Shown piece by piece: positions 1 to 6,357 of a stretch of 9,098 nt of DNA. Source of the stretch: Thermoplasmata archaeon. GTDB lineage: Archaea; Thermoplasmatota; Thermoplasmata; Lutacidiplasmatales; UBA184. The stretch covers positions 1 to 9,098 of the forward strand of contig JAKATE010000073.1 of assembly GCA_021828085.1 (NCBI GenBank), read 5' to 3'. The position numbers and the translations under genes were made by a program. Below the pieces are notes generated by a model. It searched no databases, had not been told where the DNA came from, and saw only the letters and a list, made by a program, of their open reading frames with translations. Numbering within the stretch: the stretch's first letter is position 1; each line of letters begins with the position of its first letter.

Positions 1-51
1 CCCGAGTACCAGGTGATCCTCCCGAAGAAGGGAGAAGAGCTCACGATCTGA
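1..51 (+). CDS. C-terminal end of an unknown protein (partial)
   Basis: Frame 1 is open from the window edge to a TGA at 49-51 and reads PEYQVILPKKGEELTI. The mix of charged and beta-branched residues resembles a real protein tail, and a hairpin begins right at the stop codon. Sixteen residues are too few to assign a family. The next open frame lies in the same frame about 70 bases on, so the two could be cotranscribed. The call is tentative because any short open frame at a window edge can arise by chance. Confidence 0.45.
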   Translation, partial: PEYQVILPKKGEELTI

Positions 52-81
52 CCTCGGGGGGGCAGTCGCCCTTCCGGGGTC
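50..81 (+). other. GC-rich hairpin at the end of the first partial gene
   Basis: Bases 50-57 pair with 74-81 (eight pairs, one of them G-T). A second short stem, 60-63 with 68-71, can form inside. The structure starts on the stop codon of the partial gene. No T-run follows, so it is not a classic intrinsic terminator. It could be an RNA-end stabiliser, or chance in GC-rich DNA. Confidence 0.3.
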
Positions 82-120
82 GGCAAGGCGTGGTTTCCAA
101 CCCTGTTCGCCTACAGCTAT

Positions 121-645
121 TTGGGAGGAGGAGCGCTCCTTCAGAGAGCTTTGACCCGCATTCCTGTCGCCGCCCGGCTCTATTCGGTCCTTTTCTTCCT
201 CGGCTTCGCCCTCGGGGTGGTCATGCTGCTCACCGACAAGAACCTCCAGACCAACTTCGGGACCGTCAACCAGGGATACTACTTCCATTGGTACGTGGTG
301 CTGGTAGCGACCCTGGCCGAAGCCGCGGGCGCCCTCCTCCTCCTGGTCCATCCCACCCGGCGAGCCCTCCTCGGGGGGATCGTGGGCTCCGGCCTCCTCG
401 CGCTCATCTTCGTGGGGGACATCGCCACCTACAGCATCGTCGGGTTCAGCTCGGCCAGCTCGTTCGCCGACTACCTCTTCGGCATCGACTACTATGGCGG
501 TAACATCCGCTACCTCTACGACCTCCTCCTCGGAGTGTACCTGGCGAGCTTCGTGGTCGGTCTGGTCGCTTACCGCCTCACTCGCCCCACGACCCAGCCG
601 GGGACCCCCGTGCCCCCGTCCGGTCCGGGTTCCCCCGGCGCGTGA
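121..645 (+). CDS. Four-helix integral membrane protein, function unknown
   Basis: The 174-residue product has four hydrophobic stretches at about residues 18-38, 54-79, 82-110 and 130-155, then a Pro/Gly/Ser/Thr-rich tail that should be polar and disordered. The helix 1-2 loop holds DKNLQTNFGTVNQGYY, and the helix 3-4 loop holds FADYLFGIDYYGGN, rich in aromatic and acidic residues. I recognise no family and see no catalytic or metal motif. The given start is a TTG without a ribosome binding site. An in-frame TTG at 151 may be the true start: a purine-rich GGAGGAGGAG lies at 124-133 (a long 17-base spacing) and a weak TATA-like CTATTT at 117-122. Either start keeps all four helices. The gene converges on the transporter, with about 100 bases between them that hold nothing I recognise. 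Confidence 0.75.
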   Translation: MGGGALLQRALTRIPVAARLYSVLFFLGFALGVVMLLTDKNLQTNFGTVNQGYYFHWYVVLVATLAEAAGALLLLVHPTRRALLGGIVGSGLLALIFVGDIATYSIVGFSSASSFADYLFGIDYYGGNIRYLYDLLLGVYLASFVVGLVAYRLTRPTTQPGTPVPPSGPGSPGA

Positions 646-745
646 TTCCCCTCCCCGGACCTGAACGAGGGTCTCCCGTGACCCTGGAGCAGACCGGCGG
701 CACAACCCTCACCGGGTCGGCCTCGCTTCCTCCCCCCGCGTCGAA

Positions 746-2023
746 TCACGAGAGGGCCGCTCGGCTCCTCATCCGGAGGAGGCGTCGCCCGTAGAAGGCG
801 CCTAGGAGGACCACCACGAGAGTGACCAATAGGTAGACTCCGACGAAAGGAAGGATGACCAAGGAGAGGACCAGGGAGCTCGCCGCAAGCCCCACGTAGA
901 TCCTCCCCTCCCTCCCCGCCTGGCGGTGGAGACGCACGCCCGCCGCGGATCCGATGACGTAAACGGCAATGGCGGCCCCGCTCGAGACCAGGAGCGCCTG
1001 GGCGAGATCGAACTGGGAGAAGTAGTACCCCGCGAAGACCACGGACTCGAGCCCCAGCAGGGTGAGGAGGGCGTAGGAGGGCACGCCGGTCCTCGGGTGG
1101 AGCTTGGAGAGGGCGGACGGGAGGCCGCCGTCCCGGGCGGTCGCGTAGACCACCCGGGACATGCCGGTGACATAGGCATTGACCACGCCGAAGATGATGA
1201 AGAGGGCGAGCAGTGCCGTCGCGTCCGCAGCGTACGCCCCGAAGATCCCGCCGAGGAGAGCGGCGAAGGGGGCGACGCTCCCCCCTGCCGAGTACGCGCG
1301 CGTCCCCACCGTGACGAACGCGACGGAGAAGTACAGCAGGGAGACGAGCAGGACGCTCAGCAGCACGCTCCGGCGGAAATCCCGCCGGGGATCGGCGAAC
1401 TCCTCGGCCACGTTGGAGACGTTCTCGTAGCCAAGGAAGGACCAGAAGATCAGCGCGGAGGCGGTGCCCACGGGAAGGAGGCCGTTGGGGAAGAACGGCT
1501 GGAAGTTCCCCGGGCTCACACGCCCCCCCGCCACGATCACCGCGAGAGCGAGGAGACCCACGATGGAGAGGATCACGGCGAGCTGGACCCGATTGCTCAG
1601 GACGATCCCGCGATAGTTCACCAGGAACGCCGCAGCGACCACCCCGAAGGCGAGCAGGTAGGTCTCCGGGCGGGTCAACGGGAAGGCGTACTGAAGGTAG
1701 GACGCCGCGATGAGCCCCACGGCCGGTCCCCCGGTCGCGGACCAGAGCACGAAGAGCCACCCGGCCGGGACGGCGAGCGTCGGACCGAAGGCCTCGCGCG
1801 CGAATCCGTAGATGCCTCCCGATTCGGGCCTCCGGGCGGAGAGGGAGGCGAAGGTGAGCGCGAACGGGACGCTGGCGGCCGCAAGCAGGACCCAGGCGAG
1901 GAGCGAGGCCGGCCCGGCGAGTTGGGCCGTGAGCCCCGGGAGCACGAGGATCCCCGAGCCCAGGACGGAGCTCACGTAGAGGGCGACCGCGTTGCGCAGG
2001 CGGATCTCCTTCCGGAACGCCAA
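746..2023 (-). CDS. APC-superfamily amino acid transporter/permease
   Basis: This 425-residue membrane protein has about twelve hydrophobic segments, the usual size and topology for amino acid-polyamine-organocation (APC) carriers. Family signs are the broken first helix with GSGIL (residues 22-26), PESGGIYGFAREAFG (66-80), the sixth-helix FWSFLGYEN (193-201) followed by the polar DPRRDFRRS, and SRVVYATARDGGLP (289-302) before the eighth-helix region. It should move amino acids across the cytoplasmic membrane by proton symport or exchange; the substrate cannot be read from sequence. The TTG start is supported by GGAGG at 2033-2037, nine bases upstream, and by the residues that follow (FRKEIRLRNAVALYVSS), typical of the family. 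It lies 195 bases after the GTPase gene on the same strand and has its own promoter, so it is probably transcribed separately. Confidence 0.92.
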   Translation of the reverse strand: MAFRKEIRLRNAVALYVSSVLGSGILVLPGLTAQLAGPASLLAWVLLAAASVPFALTFASLSARRPESGGIYGFAREAFGPTLAVPAGWLFVLWSATGGPAVGLIAASYLQYAFPLTRPETYLLAFGVVAAAFLVNYRGIVLSNRVQLAVILSIVGLLALAVIVAGGRVSPGNFQPFFPNGLLPVGTASALIFWSFLGYENVSNVAEEFADPRRDFRRSVLLSVLLVSLLYFSVAFVTVGTRAYSAGGSVAPFAALLGGIFGAYAADATALLALFIIFGVVNAYVTGMSRVVYATARDGGLPSALSKLHPRTGVPSYALLTLLGLESVVFAGYYFSQFDLAQALLVSSGAAIAVYVIGSAAGVRLHRQAGREGRIYVGLAASSLVLSLVILPFVGVYLLVTLVVVLLGAFYGRRLLRMRSRAALS

Positions 2024-2049
2024 GGGGTCGAGCCTCCAGGGGGGCGGGC

Positions 2050-2060
2050 CTCAGCCTGAG
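2050..2060. promoter_or_regulatory. Short perfect palindrome in the transporter promoter, possible operator
   Basis: CTCAG and CTGAG flank one central base, between the TATA-like box and the predicted transcript start of the transporter. A protein bound here could block initiation. The arms are only five bases, so chance is a real alternative. Confidence 0.3.
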
Positions 2061-2063
2061 CGG

Positions 2064-2070
2064 GGTATAG
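2064..2070 (-). promoter_or_regulatory. TATA-like box of the transporter gene
   Basis: Read on the minus strand this is CTATACC. Archaeal spacing would put the transcript start near 2042, about 18 bases before the TTG start, leaving room for the GGAGG at 2033-2037. Position and fit to the start codon are the only support. Confidence 0.5.
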
Positions 2071-2218
2071 ATGGATGCGAACCCACCGCGAGCGCGTCCG
2101 GAGGTCGGTTCCTTCCCCGGATCCCTCCGAGCGGCGTGGGAGCTTCGCCGGGAGTTTGGGGACGGCAGCTCACGGGAGAGCGATTCCAAGGCCCGCCACC
2201 GCTCCCCGCAGCTCCGAT

Positions 2219-3271
2219 CTATTCACGGAGAGGGGGGAGGGGCGGGAGCGCCGAACCCAGAAGGCCCTTGAGGGCCCCGACGAGATCGTCGAGACCCTCC
2301 CCCTTCACGCAGGAGATCTTCAGGCGAGCGGAGGGGGACCGGAGGAGGTCGGATTTGTTCTCCACCTCCAAGAAGGTCTTCTCGGGCATCCGCTCCTTGA
2401 GCCGGGCTAGGAGCCCCTCCTGCTGCTCCATCGTCCACCCGCACGACCCCGTGGGGTCGAACAGGAAGATCGCCACCGTCCCGGAATGGCGGAGGGCCAG
2501 GAGCGCCTCGCGCTCCGCCGGGTGCTTCGGGTCGCGTTCCGGGGTCCGCAACCCGGGAGTGTCGAGGACCGGGGCCTGCACGCCCGGCCGGAGCTCCAGA
2601 TGACCGGCGCTCACCGCGAGGGTCGTGAAAGGGTAGGAGGCCACCCGGGGTCGGGCCCGGGTCAGACGGGCGACCAGGGAGGATTTGCCCACGTTCGGGA
2701 AACCCACCACCGCGACCCGGGAGAGCCCTCCCTCGAGCGCGGGCCGATCGCGGAGGAGGGCGCTCGCCTTCTCCATCCGGACAAGGTCGGCCTCGACCTC
2801 GAAGAGCACGCTCGCGGCCCGCCCGTAGAAGCGACGGACCGAGTTGGAGAGCGCGTAGGTGTCCTCGGCCTTGGGGAGGGTGCGCTCCTCCTCCTGCCGG
2901 AGCCCCAGCAGCCGCTCGCGCGCGCGACGGATCCGCAGGGCGGACCGGGCGACGCGGCCCTCACCGAAGGCGTCCTCCAGGAGGGCGCGCAGGAAAGGGT
3001 CGGCCGTGGAAGAGAGGTCGACCAGGCCCTCGTAGCGTCGCAGGTGCCGCAGGAGGACCCCTGCGCTCTTGATGATCTTCCCCCGGGCCTGGCTGCGTCG
3101 TCGCTCCAGGGAGCTCTGCCCCTTCCCCACCACCTTGGAGGAGCGGTGGAAGGCGATCTCCAGGATGGCGTCCGAGAGGGGGTGACCGGTCGGCCGCCCC
3201 GGGGCGGAGGGTGCCCCCTTCCGACGAGGGCCCTGCCTGCGCCGGTTTGGGGGAGCTGCGGTCACTGTCAT
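2219..3271 (-). CDS. nog1: NOG1-like ribosome-assembly GTPase
   Basis: The product (350 residues) is a TRAFAC-class GTPase of the Obg/NOG1 group. NOG1 proteins bind the large ribosomal subunit during assembly in the cytoplasm. An N-terminal helical region (about 30-180), with the family-like RRFYGRAASVL, leads into the G domain: G1 GFPNVGKSS (190-198), G2 YPFTT (213-217), G3 DTPG (237-240), LALRHSGTVAIFLFDPTGSCGW (typical of NOG1), G4 NKSD (305-308) and a weaker G5 around SCVKGEG. Length matches short archaeal NOG1, without the long eukaryotic C-terminus. I chose ATG at 3271 because a TATA-like box at 3295-3301 puts the transcript start near 3273, giving an almost leaderless message. A TTG at 3286 would lie before that start. 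A GTG at 3265 has GGAGG seven bases upstream and is also possible. It is divergent from gcvPA. Confidence 0.9.
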   Translation of the reverse strand: MTVTAAPPNRRRQGPRRKGAPSAPGRPTGHPLSDAILEIAFHRSSKVVGKGQSSLERRRSQARGKIIKSAGVLLRHLRRYEGLVDLSSTADPFLRALLEDAFGEGRVARSALRIRRARERLLGLRQEEERTLPKAEDTYALSNSVRRFYGRAASVLFEVEADLVRMEKASALLRDRPALEGGLSRVAVVGFPNVGKSSLVARLTRARPRVASYPFTTLAVSAGHLELRPGVQAPVLDTPGLRTPERDPKHPAEREALLALRHSGTVAIFLFDPTGSCGWTMEQQEGLLARLKERMPEKTFLEVENKSDLLRSPSARLKISCVKGEGLDDLVGALKGLLGSALPPLPPLRE

Positions 3272-3294
3272 CCTCCGCTGGACCAAAGGGGGCG

Positions 3295-3301
3295 GGATAA
3301 G
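3295..3301 (-). promoter_or_regulatory. TATA-like box of the NOG1-like gene
   Basis: The minus strand reads CTTATCC. Its centre is about 25 bases before the predicted first transcribed base, at roughly 3273, next to the ATG at 3271. This supports a leaderless or near-leaderless transcript. Confidence 0.4.
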
Positions 3302-3353
3302 GCTCGTCGGGCGCGGCCCTACGGGCGAACTGTGGAATCTCCTTCACCAAAGC

Positions 3354-3360
3354 CTATAAC
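3354..3360 (+). promoter_or_regulatory. TATA-like box of the gcvPA-gcvPB operon
   Basis: CTATAAC, preceded by the purine-rich CCAAAG, which could serve as a BRE. The predicted transcript start is near 3382, giving a leader of about 15 bases with GGGGGAG at 3386-3392 as ribosome binding site for the TTG at 3397. TATA box, leader and binding site are mutually consistent. Confidence 0.55.
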
Positions 3361-3380
3361 TGCGGCGGGAACTCGCCGCA
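3361..3380. promoter_or_regulatory. Perfect inverted repeat, candidate operator of gcvPAB
   Basis: TGCGGCG (3361-3367) and CGCCGCA (3374-3380) are exact reverse complements with six bases between. The 20-base dyad starts one base after the TATA-like box and ends just before the predicted transcript start. A dimeric repressor bound here would block RNA polymerase recruitment. It should not form an RNA hairpin in the leader, as it lies upstream of the predicted start. No repressor gene is visible in the window. Confidence 0.45.
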
Positions 3381-3396
3381 CGTTCGGGGGAGACCC

Positions 3397-4773
3397 TTGG
3401 TCCGCTGGATTCCTGATCCGGAGAACGAGAACCCCGAGATGCTCCGCGCACTGGGACTCTCCCAGATCGAGGAGCTCTTCCGCGACATTCCACCGAAGGC
3501 CCGCGTCCAGGGCCTGGGTCTGCCTCCCGCCCGCGAGGAGGAGGAGGTCATCCGGGAGGTCGACCGGCTCCTTCGGCCGAACCGCCCGCTGGAGGACTTC
3601 GACTCCTTCCTGGGCGGAGGGATCTATTCGCGCCCTGTCCCCGCCCTCGTCGACGGGATCCTCCAGCGTTCCGAGTTCTACACCTCCTACACCCAGTACC
3701 AGCCAGAAGCCAGCCAGGGGATGCTCCAGGCCCTCTTCGAGTTCCAGTCGCTCTGGGTGGAGCTCACCGGCATGGAGGTCTCCAACGCCTCGCTCTACGA
3801 CGGAGGCACCGCCCGGGGGGAGGCGCTCCTCATGGCGCGCCGCCTCCACGAGGGGAACCGATTCCTCGTTCCCTCGACGCTCTCGTGGGAGACGAAGAGC
3901 ATCCTCAAGAACTACGGCAAGGGACCCGGCGCACACCTGGTGGAGATCCCCCAGGACCCGGAGACGGGACGGCTCGACCTCGACTTCATCTCCCGGGAGT
4001 CCCGGAAGGACTGCTTCGGGATCCTCACGGAGATGCCGGATCCCCTGGGATTGCTCCACGACGAGATCCTGGACCTGAGATCACGGATCGGTGACCTCCC
4101 TTGGGTCGTGGGGACCGACCCCCTGGCACTCCTGGGCCTCGAGCCCCCCGGTGACTGGGGAGCGGACATCGTCGTGGGGGAGGGCCAGGGCTTCGGGATC
4201 GCCCCCTCCTATGGGGGTCCCCTCCTCGGGCTCATGGCCTGCCGCCGTCGCGACATCCGCCAGCTTCCCGGCCGGCTCGTGGGCCAGACCCAGGACCATG
4301 ACGGCCGACGCGCGTTCACCCTGACCCTGCAGACCCGCGAGCAGCACATCCGGCGCTCCCGGGCGACCTCGAACATCTGCACGAACCAGGCTCTCATGAC
4401 CCTGGCTTTCCTGGGCTACGCTTCCGCCCTCGGTCCCCGGGGGCTCTTCCGGGCGCTGGAGCGCTCTTCGGCCAGCGCCCACCGCCTCCAAGAAGGCCTC
4501 TCGAGGCTCCCCGGGCTCAGGGCCCCCGCCTGGCCCCTGCCCTTCCTCTACGAGTTCCCCCTGCGGACGCCAAGTCCCCCCAGGGCCCTTCTCGACGCAC
4601 TCTTCCAGCGGGGCATCCTCGGAGGGATCCCCTTCCCCGAGCACCGGCCCGGTTCCCCGTCGGCCCCGTTCCCGGGCCTCCTCGTCGCCACCGGACCGGC
4701 CACGGACGAGCGGGCGGTGGACCGCTACGTGGAGGCGGTGCGCTCCTCCCTCCCGCCGGGAGGCGCCCCATGA
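3397..4773 (+). CDS. gcvPA: Glycine dehydrogenase (decarboxylating) subunit 1
   Basis: This is the alpha subunit of split P protein. With GcvPB it decarboxylates glycine using pyridoxal phosphate and passes the aminomethyl group to the lipoyl arm of H protein. The 458-residue length is normal for the family. Family landmarks are the N-terminal PENENPEMLRALGLSQIEELFRDIP, FYTSYTQYQPEASQGMLQALFEFQS (about 94-118), NASLYDGGTARGEALL (130-145), GADIVVGEGQGFG (255-267), SYGGPLLG (271-278), RQLPGRLVGQT (288-298) and LTLQTREQHIRRSRATSNICTNQAL (309-333). It lacks the PLP lysine, as expected, since that sits in GcvPB. Where relatives usually have an NPNF-like segment, this one reads MPDPLG (213-218). 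The TTG start is chosen because conserved residues begin right after it and GGGGGAG lies four bases upstream. The stop overlaps the gcvPB start by ATGA. Confidence 0.95.
   Translation: MVRWIPDPENENPEMLRALGLSQIEELFRDIPPKARVQGLGLPPAREEEEVIREVDRLLRPNRPLEDFDSFLGGGIYSRPVPALVDGILQRSEFYTSYTQYQPEASQGMLQALFEFQSLWVELTGMEVSNASLYDGGTARGEALLMARRLHEGNRFLVPSTLSWETKSILKNYGKGPGAHLVEIPQDPETGRLDLDFISRESRKDCFGILTEMPDPLGLLHDEILDLRSRIGDLPWVVGTDPLALLGLEPPGDWGADIVVGEGQGFGIAPSYGGPLLGLMACRRRDIRQLPGRLVGQTQDHDGRRAFTLTLQTREQHIRRSRATSNICTNQALMTLAFLGYASALGPRGLFRALERSSASAHRLQEGLSRLPGLRAPAWPLPFLYEFPLRTPSPPRALLDALFQRGILGGIPFPEHRPGSPSAPFPGLLVATGPATDERAVDRYVEAVRSSLPPGGAP
4749..4763 (+). promoter_or_regulatory. gcvPB ribosome binding site inside a perfect hairpin
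   Basis: GGGAGG at 4758-4763 is a strong ribosome binding site six bases before the gcvPB ATG. It is exactly complementary to CCTCCC at 4749-4754, with a three-base loop. The hairpin lies within the last codons of gcvPA, so ribosomes finishing gcvPA would open it. That would make gcvPB translation depend on gcvPA translation. The pairing is seen in the sequence; the regulatory effect is inferred. Confidence 0.5.
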
Positions 4774-6224
4774 CGTTCCGGCAGGCCCGCTACGATGAGC
4801 CGCTCCTCTGGGAGGTCCGTCCGCCCCGCGAGGCGACCGGGGCGGCGGCCGCCCTGCCGGGGGTCCCGGCCCGGCTCCTCCGCAAGCGGCCCTTCCAGTG
4901 GCCCGAGCTCAGCGAGCTCGAGCTCGCCCGCCACTTCACCCGGCTCTCCCAGATGAACTTCGGGATCGAGACCGCGTTCTACCCGCTGGGTTCCTGCACG
5001 ATGAAGTACAATCCGCGTGTGGCCGAGGTCCTCGCGCGGAGGGAGGGGATCGCGGGGCTCCATCCCGCGCAGCCGGAGGGGACGGTCCAAGGGATCCTCG
5101 AACTCCTCTACGATCTCGAGTCGGCCCTCGGGAAGATCACCGGACTCCCCCACGTGAGCCTGCAGATCGCCGCCGGCGCCCACGGGGAGTACATCGCGCT
5201 CCTGATGACCCGGGCGTACTTCGAGGAGCGCCAGGAGCACGAGCGCACCGAAGTGCTCCTCCCGGACACCGCCCACGGGACCAACCCTGCCTCGGCCGCC
5301 ATGGCGGGGTTCACCACCCGGGAGATCGCCACGGAGGGGGGATGCGTCCGGGTCCGGGACCTCAAGAAGGTGCTCGGGCCGAAGACCGCGGCCTTCATGC
5401 TGACCAACCCCAACACCGCAGGTCTCTTCGAGGAGGAGATCCTCGAGATCGCCGACAGCGTCCACGCGGCCGGAGGCGTCCTCTACTACGACGGCGCGAA
5501 CTTGAACGGCATCCTGGGGAAGACGCACCCCGGGAAGATGGGCTTCGACGTCGCCCACCTCAATCTCCACAAGACCTTCGGCACGCCGCACGGTGGCGGC
5601 GGCCCTGGGGACGGGGCGCTCTGCGCCAACGACCGGCTCGAGCCGTACCTGCCGGTCCCTCGGATCCGCAAGGACGGGGAGCGCTACTGCTGGGACTACG
5701 AGCATCCCCGCTCCGTGGGGAAGGTGAAGAGCTTCTTCGGGAACGCGGGCCTCCTGGTCCGAGCGTATGCCTTCATCCTCGCGCACGGGGAGGAAGGCCT
5801 GGAAGCGGTGAGCGAACGGTCCGTGCTCAACGCGAACTACCTCGGTCAGCGGCTGGGCCAGCACCTCCCGCGTCCGTTCAAGCCGCTGGTCAAGCACGAG
5901 TTCCTCCTCTCGGGGGCGCCGCTCAAGGAGAAGGGGCTTAGGACCCTGGACCTCGCCAAGCGGCTGCTCGATGAGGGGGTGCACGCGCCCACGGTCTACT
6001 TCCCCGCCATCGTGGAGGAGTCGCTCATGATCGAGCCCCCCGAGACCGAATCGAAGCGAGAGCTCGATCTCTTCTACGAGGCCTTCAAACGTTCGCTGGA
6101 GGACTCCCCGGAGAACGTCCGTTCCGCCCCCCACAACCTCTCCGTCTCCCGGGTGGACGAGGTGCGCGCCGCGAAGGAGCTCATCCTCTCCCACAAGGAC
6201 CAGCCGGCGGCTCCTCACGCTTGA
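4770..6224 (+). CDS. gcvPB: Glycine dehydrogenase (decarboxylating) subunit 2
   Basis: This is the PLP-bearing beta subunit of split glycine decarboxylase, 484 residues, a normal length. The PLP lysine is K268 in NLHKTFGTPHGGGGPG (265-280). Other landmarks are FYPLGSCTMKYNP, here as AFYPLGSCTMKYNP (69-82), AAGAHGE (134-140), PDTAHGTNPASAAMAGF (165-181), MLTNPNTAGLFEEEI (210-224), YYDGANLNGILG (239-250), SFFGNAGLLVRAYAF (321-335) and PTVYFPAIVEESLMIEPPETESKRELD (407-433). Before AAGAHGE this protein has Ile133, where relatives I recall have Pro, a mild difference. It acts with GcvPA as a heterotetramer and passes the aminomethyl group to H protein, which is not encoded here. ATG start with GGGAGG six bases upstream; it overlaps the gcvPA stop by four bases, indicating coupled translation. 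Confidence 0.97.
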   Translation: MTFRQARYDEPLLWEVRPPREATGAAAALPGVPARLLRKRPFQWPELSELELARHFTRLSQMNFGIETAFYPLGSCTMKYNPRVAEVLARREGIAGLHPAQPEGTVQGILELLYDLESALGKITGLPHVSLQIAAGAHGEYIALLMTRAYFEERQEHERTEVLLPDTAHGTNPASAAMAGFTTREIATEGGCVRVRDLKKVLGPKTAAFMLTNPNTAGLFEEEILEIADSVHAAGGVLYYDGANLNGILGKTHPGKMGFDVAHLNLHKTFGTPHGGGGPGDGALCANDRLEPYLPVPRIRKDGERYCWDYEHPRSVGKVKSFFGNAGLLVRAYAFILAHGEEGLEAVSERSVLNANYLGQRLGQHLPRPFKPLVKHEFLLSGAPLKEKGLRTLDLAKRLLDEGVHAPTVYFPAIVEESLMIEPPETESKRELDLFYEAFKRSLEDSPENVRSAPHNLSVSRVDEVRAAKELILSHKDQPAAPHA

Positions 6225-6231
6225 GCGGGTC

Positions 6232-6249
6232 CGCTCTCGACGCTCTCGA
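6232..6249 (+). repeat. Two tandem copies of a 9-base unit after gcvPB
   Basis: CGCTCTCGA occurs at 6232-6240 and again at 6241-6249, starting eight bases after the gcvPB stop in the 133-base gap before the peptidase. The copies are exact and adjacent. The purpose is unknown: it may be part of a promoter region or a small slippage duplication. The rest of the gap shows only a weak TATA-like stretch around 6328-6333. Confidence 0.4.
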
Positions 6250-6357
6250 GTACCCCTTGGGCCTCAGGGAATCTGCCCTTCGGCTCGGCCCGTGGTGCCT
6301 CGCCCCCCATCGTGCCGCAGGCCAAACCTTGAAACCTCGGGGGTGCTCGGGCGGGCG

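Noticed and set aside
646..745. Terminator between the convergent membrane protein and transporter genes
   Set aside because: The stretch has no T-run on either strand and only imperfect, weak pairing (around 690-720).
926..2059. Open frame of 377 codons on the plus strand opposite the transporter gene
   Set aside because: Its highly charged Glu/Gly/Arg/His composition is what the reverse complement of hydrophobic codons gives. No domain is visible.
570..2189. Open frame of 539 codons on the minus strand overlapping the transporter gene
   Set aside because: It is out of frame with the transporter, whose own frame has a clear family match, and it is strongly Arg/Pro/Gly-rich.
2486..4078. Open frame of 530 codons on the plus strand across the NOG1-like gene and the gcvPA start
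   Set aside because: It runs through one real gene in antisense, a divergent promoter region and another gene out of frame. Its product is low-complexity Arg/Gly/Ser/Pro sequence.
4725..6218. Open frame of 497 codons on the minus strand, opposite gcvPB
   Set aside because: It mirrors gcvPB almost end to end and is rich in Arg, Gly, Glu and Val without any recognisable motif. Long antisense frames are expected in GC-rich coding DNA, where stop codons are rare.
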